Notes: generated from the letters alone by a model not told the origin. 64,000 nt of DNA from Bos javanicus (GCF_032452875.1 NC_083868.1:33460537-33524536); one strand, 5' to 3'; shown: positions 1 through 11,690, counted from the stretch's first letter. Made by a program: numbers and translations.

Positions 1-1538
1 TGTACTTGACTGAAGGATAATGTCTCCCTTGGGTCCTTTTGAATAAAGAGAGGTAAAACCTCAGCCAAAACCTTGCACAGTAAAAGGTTTTAAAATAAGC
101 ATTGATTGAACTTCTGGTTCAACTTATTTAAATCAAATACACAGATATTTTTATTTGTTTATCCTTGACAGCTGTACATTACATAATTTTAGATAAAACT
201 ATAAAGTTTTATTTTAGATTTTTTAATTAATCTTGCAAAAATGTATTGTGGAAATGTAACTTTTACTTTGTGTTATGCTTGTAACAATTTGACAATTATT
301 TCTTATTAGCCATTATTTCTCATTTTTGAAGCTGTGATTTAGAGCAAAAGCCTAGGTAGAAATCCTCAGATACAATTTAGTTTCTTTCCACTGCAGACTG
401 CCATCCCTAAGTAGCTCTTTCTATAGGACCCTCAGGGATGTTAGAGGTTTCTGAGGTCATTGAATCCATTATATTTACTTGTCGAAAAAGTCCTTTACTC
501 CCACACTTGCCACCATCCTGCCATCAAACATTAATTTGCTAAAATGTTGAAGACTATAGAAAAAATATTGATAGGCTTTAATAAGTCTTTACAAAGTGTA
601 GCCAAGTATTGAAATTTGGACAATGACTAGAAATAGTATAGTTTTATTTTTTCCCCCACAAATATATACAGTGACCAAATCCCTATTATTTTTATCTATT
701 TTACAAAAGACAAAAATAATACCTGGAAAGTAGTCTTAATTTCAAGTACAATACCGTAGCTGTTTCCACACCATTATTTTTATAGGCAGGAGTCCTGCCA
801 GGAAAACTAAACAATACATAACTAGGGAAATCCTGGCAACCATAATGAAGTTGCCATGTGAACCATCAAAGAAAAATGATCCTAGAGTGCTTAAGTCTGG
901 ATCAGCACTCTGTGGATTCAAGAACATGCAATAAAACCCTAAAACAGTTGGAGAATCAACTAAATCCCAGCTAAATGAGAGTTCAGCCTGAGGGTTTGTT
1001 CTTCACCCACCACCTTTCCAAACATTTGCCCCTGTAGGTGGTATCCCTTGGAACTGACCTTTTGATCAACATTTAAGGGTAAATGTTTCTTTGCTAAGAG
1101 CCTAGCATGAGAGAGGTTATTAACTTACCTGTGAATAATGGAGACTCCTAATGGTTAATTAAAAGTCACAGGTCACCTAGCTAGTAAGTATTGATGAGAG
1201 AATTAAAATCCAGATTTATCTTATTACAATGTCCATGCTTTCCCTCTATATTTGCATTACACAACCCAGAAGGTTAAAGATTGGTAATGCAAATAGATCT
1301 GGTTAGTCTGTTAAACACTACTATTTAATTTTTTTAAAATTGTTATGGAATTAAGGTATATTGATTACATTGATAACAGTAAATAGTACAAGTTAAAATT
1401 AGGAGTCATTTAAATTTTGACATTTGAAATTAAAAATAATCCTCAGAAAAGCTGAAAAATATAAACTTGTCTGATGTGAGATGAGAATCTTTTCAATAAT
1501 TAATAAATGAGAATTTGTAAGAAGCTAACCAGATTTCT
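1..1538. other. Unique AT-rich DNA with a MIR tail
   Basis: No gene is visible. Frames are short and frequently stopped, and the 61-codon minus frame at 742-927 has no recognisable content. The only repeat I can support is a MIR tail at 1159-1250, listed separately. The rest reads as unique intergenic or intronic sequence. Confidence 0.6.
1159..1250 (+). repeat. MIR SINE, 3' part
   Basis: The stretch around 1168-1215 reads like the MIR segment 'gtcacctagctagtaagt' followed by a degenerate 'gagagaattaaaatccag' block, in the order expected for the MIR 3' half. It is strongly diverged, as expected of a mammal-wide element. A short MIR-like match in AT-rich DNA could be by chance. Confidence 0.55.
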
Positions 1539-1743
1539 GGCTTCCCTGGTGGCTCAGACGGTAAAGCGTCTGGTCTACAATGCGGGAGACCTCGGTTTGA
1601 TCCCTGGGTTGGGAAGATCCCCTGGATAAGGAAATGGCAATCCACTCCAGGACTATTGCCTGGAAAATCCCATGGACAGAGGAGCCTGGTAGGCTACAGG
1701 CCATGGGGTCGCAAAGAGTTGGACACGACTGAGCAACTTCACC
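1539..1743 (+). mobile_element. Bov-tA-type tRNA-derived SINE
   Basis: It begins with the tRNA-like head 'ggcttccctggtggctcag', has a B-box-like 'ggtttgatccctgggtt', and then runs into the Bov-A body 'gaaatggcaatccactccag' and the tail 'gtcgcaaagagttggacacg'. Length and order match a complete Bov-tA. It is non-coding and depended on LINE machinery. The minus-strand open frame across it (1525-1785) is antisense SINE, not a gene. Confidence 0.93.
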
Positions 1744-2274
1744 CACTTCAAAAATACAGTTAGAGTGCTTGAACAGACTATACATGTGGTTATTTAGTCA
1801 GACTATATTGTGAAGGAAAAGCAAGAGTTCACTTCATTGCTCTCATTCAGTAAAAGACTCAGAAAAAATAAACTTCTGACAAAGTTACTTTGGCTTTAAA
1901 TTGCTTTTAGAGTTCTAAAATTTGTTTGTATTTTTATTGCTGTTTGTTTGTGTGAGAGAAAAATGGTATTACTATAACTCTTTATATTTTTATTGGTATT
2001 TTTTATACATGTACTGATTTATTAAAAATCAATTTAACTTATATTTTACTTTCTATGAGATATATTAATTTTAATAGGATCTGACTTCTATTCCCTGACA
2101 TGAAGAAATTGAGTTTAAATAGTTAAGATACAACAGTTAATAATGAGGAGCTTGTTATTGCAATTGGAACTGCACATGATACTACGAATGATAGAATAAA
2201 TGACATGACTAAAATATGATTAACCTCTGTCATATTCTGAAAAGGCATAGAGAAAAGATAGAATATAAAGCATT
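1744..2274. other. Unique AT-rich DNA
   Basis: I see nothing beyond AT-rich unique sequence. The last 12 bases (2263-2274) are the left target-site copy of the following SINE. Confidence 0.6.
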
Positions 2275-2549
2275 GCTGCTGCTGCTAAGTCGCTTCAGTC
2301 GTGTCCGACTCTGTGCGACCCCATAGACGGCAGCCCACCTGGCTCTGCCATCCCTGGGATTCTCCAGGCAAGAACACTGGAGTTTGGGTTGCCATTTCCT
2401 TCTCCAGTGCAGGAAAGTGAAAAGTGAAAGTGAAGTCGCCCAGTCGTGTCTGACTCTCGAGACCCCATGGACTGCAGCCTACCAGGCTCCTCCGTGCATG
2501 GGATTTTTCAGGCAAGAGTACTGGAGTGGGGTGCCATTGCCTTCTCCGG
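2275..2549 (-). mobile_element. Bov-A2 SINE with 12-bp target-site duplication
   Basis: Two Bov-A units lie in tandem on the minus strand, separated by a 'gaaagtgaaaagtgaaagtgaag' type linker around 2415-2433. On the plus strand it starts with a short (GCT)n tract, the element's (AGC)n tail. The target-site duplication ATATAAAGCATT is perfect at 2263-2274 and 2550-2561, so both element ends are firmly placed. It is non-coding. Confidence 0.96.
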
Positions 2550-2561
2550 ATATAAAGCATT

Positions 2562-4012
2562 AAATTATATTAATTTCAAAGTAATTGATACACCAAAAAT
2601 CATAATAAATTATTATTTTATATTAGATTTTCTTATAAATACTAAAGCAAAATAAAATATTTGTTCTAATATCAGTGAATGGGGAATTAATTGCTCAAAG
2701 TATGAAACAAGATATTTGAATGAATAATATGTTTTTCTATTTACACTAAAATTACTGTTAGTGTAATGTAAACAGTTTCAAATACAATAAGAATTCGGAC
2801 ATAATTTACAGAGGATTTTTGGAGTACTAGAATTTGTTTTTACATTGAACAAATATAAATAATTCTAAGAATTTTCCTTTTTCTAAAAGAAGAAAACTTA
2901 AATATACAAAATTATATTTTTGTATTTGATATAGTGATATCTTTATATGAATTATTATAAAATAGTTCAGTAACTCCAAACATAAAAAAGAAAATTTCTA
3001 ATAATTTAAAGATTATTTACTTTGAATAGTGTAAATTATCTTTATGTCATTCTAATTTTGACAAAGTCAGATTTGCAAAATCCTTGCTGATGATGATGTA
3101 ACCACCTTATTTATTCCTTTATCATAATGCATAATTAAAAATGAATGGAAATATATTTCAAATTAATTTCATTTCAAGAAGTATTTGCGAAGCATGTATT
3201 ACAATACAAAACTACAATGGATTTAACAGAAATGCTAGTTCAGTGTCTCTTGTAAAATGGATATAAGATTCTTGATATATATGAATCATTTAACTTTGGT
3301 TTTATTCATTAGAATTGTTCAATTCAACAAAAAAGTTCATATCTATATATTATAAAGATGTGTCCTCTTCTTTAACATTTGAAAATTCTTCAATCATATT
3401 TTACAATTACTTGTTTATGAATATTTTATTTGGTAGCAAAAATTTAAAATATCATACATATTATTTCAAATATTTTAATATTAATTGCAACTTTATGCTC
3501 AAACAAAATGAAAATAATTTTCTTCTGTTGCACACTGAACAGTTGTCTTCTGAATTTTCTCTCATGTACTCTCTATGAACTCCTGCACCATTCACATTCA
3601 TATTTATTTAACAAATATTTATTCATTACACAAATGTTTATTAACTGCCTCATATGAGAATGCCACTGTGTTAGGTCATAATTTTGTATATTCACTGTCT
3701 TCAAATAAGGGTGACAGATGGGTGGGCAAAAAAATTATATCAGCAGTGGATCAAGGATAGAATAGAAGCAATACCCAGAATAAAATTACTTACTGTCTAT
3801 AGTTTGATGGTAAATAAAATTTTTCATGGACGTATGATCCATTGACCTAAAGGAAAATATCTGATGTCATTTTTAGGTGTATTGAGTAAATGAACTTTCT
3901 CATTATAAGTGTGTTCAATCATAGAGAAGGCTAATTTTAACCTGGATATAAAAACAGTTCAAAGTATGCAACCTGATTTGGAGGCAGGGAATAATTTACA
4001 ATTAATTCAGTA
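2562..4012. other. Unique, very AT-rich DNA with an L2 tail
   Basis: No gene is supported. The open frames at 3315-3578 and 3575-3760 are rich in N, F, Y and I, as chance frames in AT-rich DNA are, and the second overlaps an L2-like tail. No other element is recognised. Confidence 0.55.
3598..3760 (-). repeat. L2 LINE 3' tail
   Basis: The plus strand reads 'tatttaacaaatatttattc' then 'gccactgtgttagg', the reverse complement of the common L2 3' end (in L2, 'caataaatatttgttgaa' follows a 'gtgcctggcac' block). It is highly diverged and short, so the family call is moderate. Confidence 0.5.
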
Positions 4013-4424
4013 TCAGTTCAGTCGCTCAGTTGTATCCGACTTTTTGCAACCCCATGGACGGCAGCACGCCAGGCCTCTCTGACCATTGCCAACTACCGGA
4101 GTTTACACAAACTCATGTCCATTGAGTCGGTGATGCCATCCAACCATATCCTCTGTCGTGCCCTTTTCCTCTAGCCTTCAACCTTACCAGCATCAGGGTC
4201 TTTTACAAAAAGTCAGTTCTTTGCATCAGGTGGCCGAAGTATTGGAGTTTGAACTTCAGCATCAGTCTTTCCAGTGAATATTCAGGACTAATTTCCTTTA
4301 TGATGGACTGGTTGGATCTCCTTGCAGTCCAAAGGACTCTCAAGAACCTCCTCCAACACCATAGTTCAAAAGCATCAATTTTGCATTCAGCTTTCTTTAT
4401 AGTCCAATTCTCACATCCATAGAT

Positions 4425-4693
4425 CTGTTGCAAAGTCACTTCTGTCGTGTCTGACTCTCTGTGGTCCCATAGACAGCAGCCCACCAGTCTACCCCGTCCA
4501 TGGGATTTACCAGGCAAGAACACTGGAGTGGGTTGCCATTTCCTTCTCCAATGTGTGAAAGTGAAAAGTGAAAGTGAAGTCACTCAGTCATGTCCAACTC
4601 TTGGCGACCCCATGGACTGCAGTCTACCAGGCTCCTCTGTCCATGGGATTTTCCAGGCAAGAGTACTGGAGTGGGGTGCCATCACCTTCTTGG
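4425..4693 (-). mobile_element. Bov-A2 SINE nested in BovB-1
   Basis: A two-unit Bov-A2 element splits the BovB 3' region. A perfect 10-bp duplication of BovB target sequence, ATCCATAGAT, flanks it at 4415-4424 and 4694-4703. The SINE is therefore younger than this BovB copy. It is non-coding. Confidence 0.96.
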
Positions 4694-5007
4694 ATCCATA
4701 GATGACTAATGAAAAAAACCACAGCTTTGACGGAATGGAACTTTGTTGGCAAAGTAATGTCTTTGCTTTTTAATACGCTGTGTGGGTTGGTCATAGCTTT
4801 TCTTCCAAGGAGTAAGCGTTTTTTAATTTCATGGCTGCAGTCACTATCTGCAGTGATTTTGGAGCCCACAAAAATAAACTCTGTCACTGTTTCGCCAGTC
4901 TATTTGCCATGAAGTGATGGGACCAGATGCCATGATCTTAGTTTCCTTAATGTTGAGTTTTAAGCCAACTTTTTAACTCTGCTCTTTCATTTCCAACCAG
5001 AGGTTCT

Positions 5008-6716
5008 TTAGTTTCTCTTCACTTTCTGCCATAAGAGTGGTGTCATTTGTGTATCTGAGGTTATTGATATTCTCCAGGCTATCTCAATTCCAGCCTGTGC
5101 TTCATCCAGCCCAGGATTTCTCATGATGTACTCTGCACATAAGTTAAATAAGCAGGGTGACAATATACAGCCTTTATGTATTCCTTTCCTGATTTGAAAC
5201 CAGTGTGTTGTTCCATGTCCAGTTCTAACAGTTGCTTCCTGATCTGAATACAGATTTCTCAAGAGGCAGGTCAGGTGGTCTGGTATTCCCATATCTTTCA
5301 GATTTTCCAGTTTGTTCTGGTCCACACAGTCAAAGGCTTTGGCATAGTCAATAAAGCAGAAATAGATGTTTCTCTGGGACTTTCTTGCTTTTTCAGTGAT
5401 CCAGCAGATGTTGGCAATTTGATCTCTGGCTCCTCTGCCTTTTCTAAATCTAGCTTGAACATCTAGAAGTTCACAGTTCATGTATTGCTGAAGCCTGGCC
5501 TGGAGAATTTTGAGCATTACTTTAGTAGCATGTGAGATTAGTGCAATTGTGTGGTAGTCTGAGCATTCTTTGACATTGCCTTTTTTGGGATTGGAGTGAA
5601 AACTAACCTTTTCCAGTCCTGTGGCCACTGGTGAATTTTCCAAATTTGCTGGCATATTGAGTGCAGCACTTTCACAGCATCATCTTTTAGCACTTGAAAT
5701 AGCTCAACCGGCATTCCATCACCTCCACTATCTTTGTTCATAGTGATGCTTCCTAATGCCCAGTTGACTTTGCATTCCAGGATGTCTGGCTCTAGGTTGG
5801 TGATCACACCATCGTGATTATCTGGGTCATGAAAGTATAGTTCTTCTGTGTATTTGTGCCACCTCTTCTTAATATCTTCTGCTTCTGTTAGGTCCATACC
5901 ATTTCTGTCCTTTATTGAGCCCATCTTTGCATGAAATGTTCCCTTGGTATCTCTAATTTTCTTGAAGAGATCTCTAGACTTTCCCAGTCTATTGTTTTCC
6001 TCTATTTCTTTGCATTGATTACTGAGGAAGGGTTTTGTATCTCTCCTTGCTATTCTTTAGAACTCTGCATTCAAATGGATATATCTTTCCTTTTCTCCTT
6101 TGCCTTTCACTTCTCTTCTTTTCACAGCTATATGTAAGACCTCCTCAGACAACCATTTTGCCTTTTTGCATTTCTTTTCCTTGGGGATGTGCTTGATCCC
6201 TATCTCCTGTACAATGTCAGGAACCTCCATCAGAGTTCATCAGGCACTCTGTCTATCAGATCTATTCCCTTAAATCTATTTGTTATTTCCACTGTATGAT
6301 CATAAGGGGTTTGATTTAGGTTACTTGAATGGGTTACTGGTTTTCCCTAGTTTCTTCCATTTAAGTCTGAATTTGGCAATAAGAAGTTCATGGTCTCTGC
6401 CACAGTCAGTTCCTGGTCTTTGTTTTTTGTTTTTTTTTTTCTGACTGTAAAGAACTTTTCCGTATTTGGCTGCAAAGAATATAATCAATCTGATTCAGTA
6501 TTGAGCATCTGGTTATGTCCATGTGTAGAATCTTCTCTTGTGTTGTTCAAAGAGGATGTTTGCTATGACCAGTGCATTCTCTTGGCAAGACTCTTATTAT
6601 CTATTAGCCTTTGCCCTGCTTCATTCTGTATTCCAAGGCCAATTTGCCTGTTACTCCAGGTGTTTCTTGACTTCCTACTTTTGCATTCCAGTCCTCTATA
6701 ATGAAAAGGACATCTT
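5008..6716 (-). pseudogene. BovB endonuclease/reverse transcriptase remnant
   Basis: In the intact family this ORF encodes an AP-type endonuclease followed by a reverse transcriptase that copies LINE RNA at a nicked target. Here only the end of the endonuclease (DWNAKVGSQ at 6667-6693) and the RT are left. The RT shows FIDYAKAFD (motif A), and HKGC where related copies have RQGC or CQGC. The catalytic YADD motif reads Y-T-N-D at 5042-5053. The frame is broken: blocks at 5538-5924 and 5008-5655 are in different frames, and one base is missing near 5070 relative to BovB-2 and BovB-3. It cannot make an active enzyme. Confidence 0.9.
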
Positions 6717-6900
6717 ACAAAAATATTTAATTTCAGGGGAGCAATTATTTAGCTTTAAGAAAAATTTGCCGTGCCTCTTTAATCTTTGTTATGATGCAGT
6801 AAAATTGAATATTCCTTGCTGTATTATTAGTGTGAGAAAAAAAGACTTGTTATCAAATTATTTTTCTATATCATTATAATTTAATGTTTTCTTTTGTAGG

Positions 6901-7155
6901 TTATTTAATTATATTAGATCAAATATTCATATGGTAGCATCTTCTTCTCCCCAATTCAGCTATTGTTTGGCTTATACTTACATCAGATTCTGATTTTTTA
7001 CAATTTTTCAAATGTAGCTATTTCTATTTAGCTATTCTCTAAGATACTTAAGATTAACTAGGCTAACAATGGTCCTCCGTAGTAGCTCAGCTGGTATAGA
7101 ATTGCTTTGTTCAATTCCTGGGTTGGGAAGATCTACTGGAGAAGCAATAGGCTAC
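6901..7155 (+). repeat. Donor copy of a local ~255-bp duplication
   Basis: This stretch recurs at 8067-8320 in the same orientation with about ten differences, mostly transitions. It joins unique AT-rich sequence (6901-7070) to the head of a Bov-tA SINE (from 7071). The SINE continues past 7155 with its normal body here, but is cut off at the matching point in the other copy, so this copy is the original. Confidence 0.9.
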
Positions 7156-7175
7156 CCACTCAGTATTCTTGAGCT
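7071..7175 (+). mobile_element. Diverged Bov-tA SINE, 3' truncated
   Basis: It has a tRNA-like head ('gtagctcagctggta'), 'ttcaattcctgggttggg', and then 'actggagaag...ggctacccact...cagtattctt'. The body stops at about 7175, so the element is incomplete. It is more diverged than most SINEs in the window. Confidence 0.8.
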
Positions 7176-8066
7176 AATAACAATATAAAAAACTTACTGG
7201 TTACATCCCACCCAGAATATTCATAACTTTTCTTTCTTTCTATTTTATTTTATTTTTTTAATAGTAACTATCTAGTTGAGATAATGTTTTTGCAAAGCAA
7301 TCCTCACCACTTTCAAACAACTGGGGTAAGAAACAGATACTAGAATTTAAAATACATAGGGAATTTGATGGTTCTAATATCTAATTAAATCATGGTTGTT
7401 TCAGACTTACACTGTCCATACTAGCTTACCTAACATTCAGTTTAGTTCAGTCACTCAGTTGTGTCCGACTCTTTGCAACCCCATGAATCACAGAACGCCA
7501 GGCCTCCCTGTCCATCACCAACTCCCGGAGTTCACTCAAACTCATGTCCATCGAGTCGGTGATGCCATCCAGCCATCTTATCCTCTGTCGTCCCCTTCTC
7601 CTCCTGCCCCCAATCCCTTCCAGCATCAGAGTCTTTTTCAATGAGTCAACTCTTCACATAAGGTGGCCAAAGTATCGCAGTTACAGCTTTAGCATCAGTC
7701 CTTCCAGTGAACACCCAGGACTAATCTCCTTCAGAATGGACTGGTTGGATCTCCTTGCAGTCCAAGGGACTCTCAAAAGTCTTCTCCAACACCACAGTTC
7801 AAAAGCATCAATTCTGCGGCACTCAGCTTTCTTCACAGTCCAACTCTCACATCCATACATTACCACAGGAAAAACCATAGCCTTGACTAGATGGACCTTT
7901 CTTCACAAAGTAATGTCTCTGCTTTTGAATATGCTATCTAGGTTGGTCATAACTTTCCTTCCAAGGAGTAAGCGTCTTTTAATTTCAGGGCCGCAGTCAC
8001 CATCTGCAGTGATTTTGGAGCCCCCCAAAATAAAGTCTCACACTGTTTCTACTGTTTCCCCATCTA

Positions 8067-8320
8067 TTATTTAATTATATTAGATTGAATATTCATATGG
8101 TAGCATCTTCTTCTCCCCAATTCAGCTATTGTTTGGCTTATGCTTATATCAGATTCTGATTTTTTACAATTTTTCAAATGTAGCTGTTTCTATTTAGCTA
8201 TTCTTTAAGATACTTAAGATTAACTAGGCTAACAATGGTCCTCCATAGTAGCTCAGCTGGTATAAAATTGCTTGGTTCAATTCCTGGGTTGGGAAGATCT
8301 ACTGGAGAAGCCATAGGCTT
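8067..8320 (+). repeat. Inserted copy of 6901-7155 inside BovB-2
   Basis: The sequence matches 6901-7155 almost end to end but lies within BovB-2, where BovB-1 and BovB-3 are continuous. There is no poly-A and no target-site duplication. Junctions show only a few bases of shared sequence ('tatt' on the left, 'cc(c)a' on the right). See the findings for interpretation. Confidence 0.92.
8237..8319 (+). mobile_element. Bov-tA head carried in with the duplication
   Basis: This is the tRNA-like head of the SINE at 7071, copied along with its flank. It ends abruptly after 'ataggct', where BovB sequence resumes. It did not arrive by its own retrotransposition. Confidence 0.85.
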
Positions 8321-8790
8321 CCCATGAAGTGATGGGACCAGATGCCTTGATCTTAGTTTTCTGAATGTTGAGCTTTAAGCCAACTTTTTCACTTTCCTCT
8401 TTCACTTTCATCAAGAGGCTTTTTAGTTCCTCTTCACTTTCTGCCATAAGGGTGGTATCATCAGCATATCTGAGGTTATTGATATTTCTCCTGGCAATCT
8501 TGATTCCAGCTTGTGCTTCTTCCAGCCCAGCGTTTCTTACGATGTACTCTGCATAGAAGTTAAATAAGCAGGGTGACAATATACAGCCTTGACATACTCC
8601 TTTTCCTATTTGGAACCAGTCTGTTGTTCCATGTCCAGTTGTAACTGTTGCTTCCTGACCTGCATATAGGTTTCTCAAGAGGCAGGTCAGGTGGTCTGGT
8701 ATTCCCATCTCTTTCAGAATTTTCCACAGTTTATTGTGATCCACATAGTCAAAGGCTTTGGCATAGTCAATAAACCAGACGTTAATTTTT
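8321..8790 (-). pseudogene. BovB reverse transcriptase fragment with intact YADD
   Basis: The minus-strand reading contains FIDYAKAFDYVDHNKLW, TDWFQIGKGVCQGC and RYADDTTLMAES in order, the palm motifs of an RTE-type reverse transcriptase. YADD is at 8457-8468. This is the only one of the three RT copies in the window that keeps both catalytic Asp codons. The N-terminal RT, the linker and the endonuclease are missing through 5' truncation, and the C-terminal part is cut off by the insertion at 8067-8320. It is non-functional. Confidence 0.9.
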
Positions 8791-9257
8791 TTTTTTCCCT
8801 TTTTGTACATTGCTGGAGCACTTCCTTTTGTCCACTGAGGGGAAAATATATAGAAGCCAAAATAATGTTATAGGCCAACTTTCACTTAGAATAAAACATA
8901 CAAAGACAATACCATAAATTTCAACCTATACAATTTAAATTTATTATTTGCCAAAATTTATTTTCTAATCTCATTTGCTCAGTCCTTCCAGAAGTGTAGA
9001 AAAAATTTAATAGATTAAACAGACATTTGTCATCAACACATTCAGAGTTAATAGCTCTAATTCTCATTTAGTTTACTTTCTGTTACAGCAGGAAAGTTAA
9101 CATAAAAAAATAGAAAACTTTATAAAGGATCCTCATTAAATTTCTAATGAATTCTATAATGATCATATTGACGATACCAAAACACAATATAAATGAAACA
9201 AACTTCTTACAGTTGAACATTTTTAATTCACCAGTATTTTATAATTGGTAGAGATCA
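8791..9257. other. Unique AT-rich DNA
   Basis: Apart from the T-rich run at the BovB-2 edge I see no repeat, gene or motif. Confidence 0.55.
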
Positions 9258-9471
9258 GGGGCTTCCCTGGTGGCACAGATAGTAAAGACTCTGCCTTCAG
9301 TGTGGGAGACCTGGGTTTGATCCCTACATCAGGAAGATCCCCTGGTAATGGGACTGGCAACCCACTCTAGTACTCTTGCCTTGAGAATTCCATGGATCGA
9401 GAAGTCTGGTTGGCTACAGTTCATGGGGTTGCAAAGAGTCAGACATGACTTAACGACTAACACTCTCACCA
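9258..9471 (+). mobile_element. Bov-tA-type SINE
   Basis: It is a complete unit: head 'ggcttccctggtggcacag', B-box-like 'gggtttgatccct', body 'actggcaacccactctagta', and tail 'ttgcaaagagtcagacatga'. It lies about 20 bp before a BovB 3' end in the opposite orientation. Confidence 0.93.
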
Positions 9472-9490
9472 TTGATCATTATTTCAGTGT

Positions 9491-9966
9491 ATCAGTTCAG
9501 TTGGTCAGTCATGTACGACTCTATGCACCACATAGAGTGCAGCACACCAGGCTTTTCTGTCCAACACCAACTCCCAGAGTTTATTCAAACTCATGTCCAT
9601 CAAGTTTGTGATGCCATCTCATCCTTTGTTGTCCCCTTCTCCTGCCTTTAATCTTCCCCAGCAACAGGGTCTTCTCCAGTGAGTCAGTTCTTTGCATCAG
9701 GTGGCCAAAAGTCCTGGAGTTTCAGCTTCAGCATCAGTCCTTCCAATGAATATTCAAGACTGATTTTCTTTAGGATTGACTGGTTTGATCTTGCAGTCTA
9801 AGGGACTCTCAAGAGTCTTCTCCAATGTTATAGTTCAAACACATCAATTCTTAGGCACTCAGCTTTCTTAATAGTCCAACTCTGACATCCATAGATGATT
9901 ACTGGAAAAACCATAGCTTTGCTTAGACAGACCTTTGTCAGCAAAGTAATGTCTCTGCTTTTTATT
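9491..9966 (-). mobile_element. BovB LINE 3' fragment
   Basis: It runs from the BovB 3' tail (atcagttcag at 9491) to 'gtaatgtctctgctttt' at about 9966, where homology stops, so it is severely 5' truncated. It contains only C-terminal ORF sequence with frameshifts. No confident target-site duplication was found. Confidence 0.9.
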
Positions 9967-10878
9967 TTATTTTGTAAATCCCAAATATTTATTATATGTC
10001 AAGTATATTTTGTATCACCATACTTGCTTCTTCTTTTTATTCACTAATACTAAGGAATATTTTAGTCAAGTTGTTCCACTGGCTTGATCTAAGTAAGCCT
10101 CCAATAATAAAGTTGAACTAAATCCTATCCTTATAAGTTGATAGAAAATGGAATTTACTTGAATTATCAGAAACTCTTATTCAATATGTAAGTATGAAAT
10201 TGCAATAAACTATGTATGCTCAGCATACAATATTCTATTTCTTTAAGTCAGCATTTGGTAAGCAGCCAGCAAAAAGTCCTGCTAATTTTTATTCAGAAAA
10301 ATAGAAAGTGTTTTATTTTTCTCTATATAAATAAAGAATAAAAGTACTAATGGTTTTCAAAGATACTTTAAAATCAATGTAACAATCTGTGAATGACAAT
10401 ACCATTATATGTCTAATAGTACACAACCATGCAAACTGAGCTAGTATATACACATATATTAAGTAGAGTCATATGACATTGTCAATCTTCAACCATTTTG
10501 AACTACAAAACAATATTTTCAGATGGTTTAATGTAACAATTCTGTGAATGAAAGAAATTGCCTAAAATGAACTAGTTGATTACATATCAAGTTAAACTCA
10601 TGGTACTAGGTATATATTCTGGGACATCCCTGCATTCCTAATAATCAGCATATTTCTCCTCTCAAGTAAAGACAGAATAGCCATATTTTGTTATCACGCT
10701 GCAGTTTTCTGATGTGATATTTAAAGATAGTTAGCAATTATTTTATATAAAATATGCTTAAACTCTAGAAGAAATTGTGAGAGACCTTAGGAGGACTTTT
10801 GAAAAAAGTATTCTCTAACTAGAGAGCTGGAAGAATTAGCAAGTCAACAAGAATGACCTTTCCTTTTCCTGGGAAAGG

Positions 10879-10904
10879 AAAAAAAAAAAATATATATATA
10901 TATA
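10879..10904. repeat. Poly-A plus (TA)7 tract
   Basis: Twelve A residues are followed by seven TA units. It is a simple repeat and a likely length-variable site. Confidence 0.95.
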
Positions 10905-11490
10905 AGAAAATAATTTCCACTATCATATCAATAATTTGTCATGTTTTCACTCTTAATCACCTTGTCCCAAGGCCAGTATTTCCCATCAACTCTCATAAGA
11001 TTTAAAGGAGAGAGTAATGAAAATTAGCCCAGAATGAGAAAAGTTGCCAAGCTTTGTTCCACTCATAGCTCCCAAAGTCTCATTGTTTTTGTTTTTGTTT
11101 TTTTCCTCTATACCCAATAAACAAGACAGGTATGACTTAGCAGCTTATACAGTTTATCATGGAAGCTATAAAATAATTTGAATTGCTCATGGCTACATAT
11201 GGCACCAATTATTTTGAGATAAACTCAAAGAAAAGTGGAATTTTATATGTCATCTTTAAAAAATCCAAAGCTCAAAAGGATCATTTGACACCACCAAGTA
11301 ACTTTGTGATAATAATGAAGGGATAGATAAGAGAGAACAAGCTGGATGTGAGATTTTATTCAAATATTGGGTGCCACATTCTCTAGAATTTGCTAGCATT
11401 GTGTTTTACATCTAAGTGGAATTTATCTTTTTTATTTTAGTTATTGTTAGTTTAAAATAACTAATATTATTAGAACATGACAGGTAATGT

Positions 11491-11690
11491 GCTAATATCT
11501 TTAATCATAATACATAGTGCTTGCATGGTCCTCACCACTTATCAATTATTATTCTTCGTGCTTCATTATATTATTCTCCAGACTATCTTCCCATACAGTG
11601 AAGCAGATGCTATTATTATTGTCATCTTTTAATTAGAGAAACAGACACAGAGGGTAAAACACTGTTCTGTCTCAAGAAATCCAACTGCAG
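11491..11690 (+). repeat. MIR-like SINE, diverged
   Basis: The order 'gtgctaatatctttaatcat', 'ctattattattgtcatcttttaattagagaaacagacacagag' follows the MIR core and 3' half (the segment with a two-base-variable 'ccattttacagatgaggaaactgag'). It is heavily diverged. Confidence 0.5.

Larger units (their letters stand above)
4013..6716 (-). mobile_element. BovB (RTE-clade) LINE, 5' truncated
   Basis: The element's 3' end is at the left ('tcagttcagtcgctcag', the complement of its gaactga tail), so it runs right to left. It covers the C-terminal part of the ORF, the reverse transcriptase, the linker and the end of the endonuclease. It stops at about 6716, just upstream of the motif DWNAKVGSQ (6667-6693, minus). 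The family is about 3.2 kb long and this copy, without its nested SINE, is about 2.4 kb. No clear target-site duplication was found. A Bov-A2 sits inside at 4425-4693. Confidence 0.95.
7437..8790 (-). mobile_element. BovB LINE, 5' truncated and interrupted
   Basis: The BovB 3' end is at 7437 and the element runs right to left to about 8790, within the RT domain just upstream of FIDYAKAFD. It is split at 8067-8320 by a non-LINE segment copied from 6901-7155. The BovB sequence joins up on either side with only a few bases lost at the junction, as seen by comparing 4900-4925 and the complement of 36610-36640. The left part encodes the ORF C-terminus, ending [11 protein letters not shown]. Confidence 0.95.

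Noticed and set aside
1525..1785. 86-codon minus frame over a SINE, and similar frames over other SINEs (for example 4203-4583, 34091-34376, 44320-44574)
   Set aside because: These read through Bov-tA or Bov-A2 units, which are non-coding. Their repeated peptides appear at every SINE.
4000..6740. Target-site duplication around BovB-1 (ttacaattaattcag vs ttacaaaaatatttaatttcag)
   Set aside because: The match needs several indels; too degenerate to accept.
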